A stretch of DNA of 5,935 bases. It comes from Thermoplasmatota archaeon. GTDB lineage: Archaea > Thermoplasmatota > Thermoplasmata > Halarchaeoplasmatales > Halarchaeoplasmataceae. Shown in pieces: positions 4,916 through 5,935 of the stretch. Each line of letters begins with the position of its first letter. The stretch's first letter is position 1. The translations under genes were made by a program, and so were the position numbers. The notes below the pieces were generated by a model. That model saw nothing but the letters and a program-made list of their open reading frames with translations. It had not been told where the DNA came from and did no database searches. The stretch covers positions 1 to 5,935 of the forward strand of contig JAHENW010000139.1 of NCBI GenBank assembly GCA_018610025.1, in the 5' to 3' direction.

Positions 4916-5695
4916 ATGAGTAAGATGGAGATCGTCGAGGTGGAAAAGGTGGTGGAACGAACACCTACCATAAGGTCGCTCTATTTCGAGTGGGAGAAGG
5001 AGATTAATCCAGGTCAGTTCATCATGGTTTGGGTACCAGGGGTAGACGAGATGCCCATGGCCCTCTCCCATCAGGAAGGGAAGCAGGGGATAACGGTGAA
5101 GAAGAGGGGCGAAGGGACATCTGCCCTGCATGAGATGGAAGAGGGGGATAGGATCGGGATCAGGGGTCCCTACGGCAGCTGTTACGATATCAGAAATGAT
5201 GTTGAACGGATACTGGCAGTGATAGGCGGTTACGGCGCATCCTCTGTCAGACCGGCACTCTTCGAAGCGAAGGAGAAAAAAAAGGAGATAACCAGTATAC
5301 TCGGGGCCGAAACCGCCGACGAACTGCTCTTCAGGGATGACCTATCCAGTATTGGGGAGCTGCAGACCTGTACCGATGATGGGAGTGCCGGCCATGAGGG
5401 GTTCGTCACCGATCTTATCGACGATCAACTGAGTGAAGGTGTCGATTTGGTGCTAACCTGCGGACCCGAGGTGATGCTCAAGAAGGTCGTCGAGAGATCT
5501 TTGGATAAAGGTACTCCCGTCCAGGCATCTTTAGAGAGGTACATGAAGTGCGGCATGGGTCTGTGCGATTCCTGCTCTATAGACGGTTACCAGGTTTGCA
5601 GAGATGGTCCTATCTTCAAGGGAAGATTGCTGAAGGATATGGACGAGTTCGGTAAGTACGAAAGAGATAGGAGTGGAAAAAGAATACCGCTCTGA
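4916..5695 (+). CDS. pyrK: Dihydroorotate dehydrogenase electron transfer subunit
   Basis: PyrK passes electrons from the dihydroorotate dehydrogenase catalytic subunit PyrD to NAD through FAD and a [2Fe-2S] cluster, in pyrimidine synthesis. The 259-residue protein has an N-terminal FAD-binding barrel (about 1-95) with GQFIMVWVPG and MPMALS, where the usual R-P-x-S arginine is replaced by Met after Glu, as in some archaeal homologues. A nucleotide-binding domain follows, with IGGYGASSVRPAL (103-115) and LTCGPEVML (180-188). The C-terminal cluster site is C212, C217, C220 and C228 in KCGMGLCDSC...VCRDGPIF. It is complete. No pyrD lies beside it: a divergent kinase is upstream and a tRNA gene downstream. 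The first ATG is used; no Shine-Dalgarno is present and a TATA-like box lies about 29 nt upstream. Confidence 0.93.
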   Translation: MSKMEIVEVEKVVERTPTIRSLYFEWEKEINPGQFIMVWVPGVDEMPMALSHQEGKQGITVKKRGEGTSALHEMEEGDRIGIRGPYGSCYDIRNDVERILAVIGGYGASSVRPALFEAKEKKKEITSILGAETADELLFRDDLSSIGELQTCTDDGSAGHEGFVTDLIDDQLSEGVDLVLTCGPEVMLKKVVERSLDKGTPVQASLERYMKCGMGLCDSCSIDGYQVCRDGPIFKGRLLKDMDEFGKYERDRSGKRIPL

Positions 5696-5739
5696 ATTGG
5701 GTAAAGATTATATTGGGTTTATCGATTGGAGTGGCTGCT

Positions 5740-5769
5740 GCGAGTATTTCTACTCACTAGTAAACTCGC
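5740..5769. other. Two-tier stem-loop between pyrK and tRNA-Leu
   Basis: GCGAGT (5740-5745) pairs perfectly with ACTCGC (5764-5769), and inside it TACT (5751-5754) pairs with AGTA (5759-5762) around the loop CACT. It could end pyrK transcripts or be a processing element. It overlaps the candidate tRNA promoter. Confidence 0.45.
5745..5752 (+). promoter_or_regulatory. Weak TATA-like box of tRNA-Leu
   Basis: TATTTCTA lies about 28 nt before the first base of the mature tRNA, the expected place for an archaeal tRNA promoter. The consensus match is modest. Confidence 0.3.
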
Positions 5770-5776
5770 TCATAAA

Positions 5777-5861
5777 GCGGGGGTAGCCAAGCATGGCCAA
5801 CGGCGCTAGATTCAGGGTCTAGTCCCGTAGGGGTCCGAGGGTTCGAATCCCTTCCCCCGCA
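5777..5861 (+). tRNA. tRNA-Leu (anticodon CAG)
   Basis: An 85-nt class II tRNA. The acceptor stem is GCGGGGG paired with CCCCCGC, followed by discriminator A (5861). The D-arm has GCC (5786-5788) and GGC (5802-5804). The anticodon stem CTAGA/TCTAG encloses loop TTCAGGG, with CAG at 5813-5815, reading CUG leucine codons. The long variable arm TCCCGTAGGGG is as expected for Leu. The T-arm holds GGTTCGAATCC. No intron and no encoded CCA are present, which is usual for many archaea. A short T-run follows. Confidence 0.96.
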
Positions 5862-5862
5862 C

Positions 5863-5868
5863 TTTTTT
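5863..5868 (+). terminator. T-run terminator of tRNA-Leu
   Basis: TTTTTT begins two bases after the discriminator base. Oligo-T tracts end transcription in archaea, and this one is placed directly behind the tRNA. It also partly overlaps the left arm of the inverted repeat at 5867-5879. Confidence 0.55.
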
Positions 5869-5935
5869 GTAAAAAAACTGCACTAAAAACGTGTGGGGCT
5901 ATCTCTGATAGCCCTTAATAAAAGTTTTTTTACAA
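5867..5935. repeat. Inverted repeat with nested hairpin at the window end
   Basis: TTGTAAAAAAACT (5867-5879) is the exact reverse complement of AGTTTTTTTACAA (5923-5935). Between them GGGCTATC-TCT-GATAGCCC (5896-5914) forms a perfect 8-bp stem. The arrangement could be a bidirectional terminator, the edge of a small mobile element, or the kind of self-complementary end at which an assembly stops. The right arm ends on the last base, so it may extend further. Confidence 0.65.

Noticed and set aside
5697..5786. Short ORF after pyrK with TTG start, ending inside the tRNA
   Set aside because: It runs into the tRNA gene, has no ribosome binding site and no recognisable motif; the stem-loop explains the region better.

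Overview
The window looks like chromosomal DNA of an archaeon, most likely a euryarchaeal lineage. Clues are the archaeal-type NikR, FmdE-family protein, standalone PyrK and acylphosphatase, the TATA-like boxes about 25-29 nt upstream of start codons that have no Shine-Dalgarno, heavy use of AGG/AGA and ATA codons, and a class II tRNA-Leu gene with no encoded CCA. Proteins are fairly rich in Glu, Asp and Lys. I cannot name the genus. The right edge falls exactly on an arm of an inverted repeat, which fits a contig end.

Left part (1-1997) is a probable nickel-homeostasis locus built around a divergent promoter region (838-942). Leftward lie an FmdE-family metal-binding protein and, overlapping its stop, the first 51 codons of an exported ABC-transporter binding protein that runs off the window. 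Rightward lie NikR, with all four nickel ligands conserved, and a SAM-dependent methyltransferase. The divergent region holds two TATA-like boxes, direct repeats GTRRCACGAA, and a 20-bp imperfect palindrome on the nikR start codon. Together they suggest nickel-responsive control of both arms.

Middle (1998-2664) is a 667-bp stretch with no convincing gene. It is packed with short perfect hairpins with 2-3 nt loops, degenerate tandem repeats, and one segment that resembles a Cas12a-type CRISPR repeat in single copy. This is the least explained part of the window.

Right part (2665-5935) is housekeeping: acylphosphatase (+) converging tail to tail on pyruvate kinase (-); a small P-loop kinase (-) just upstream of pyruvate kinase; pyrK (+) divergent from that kinase, with one AT-rich box equidistant from both start codons; then tRNA-Leu(CAG). 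The window closes with a 13-bp perfect inverted repeat enclosing an 8-bp hairpin. Several start codons here appear leaderless.
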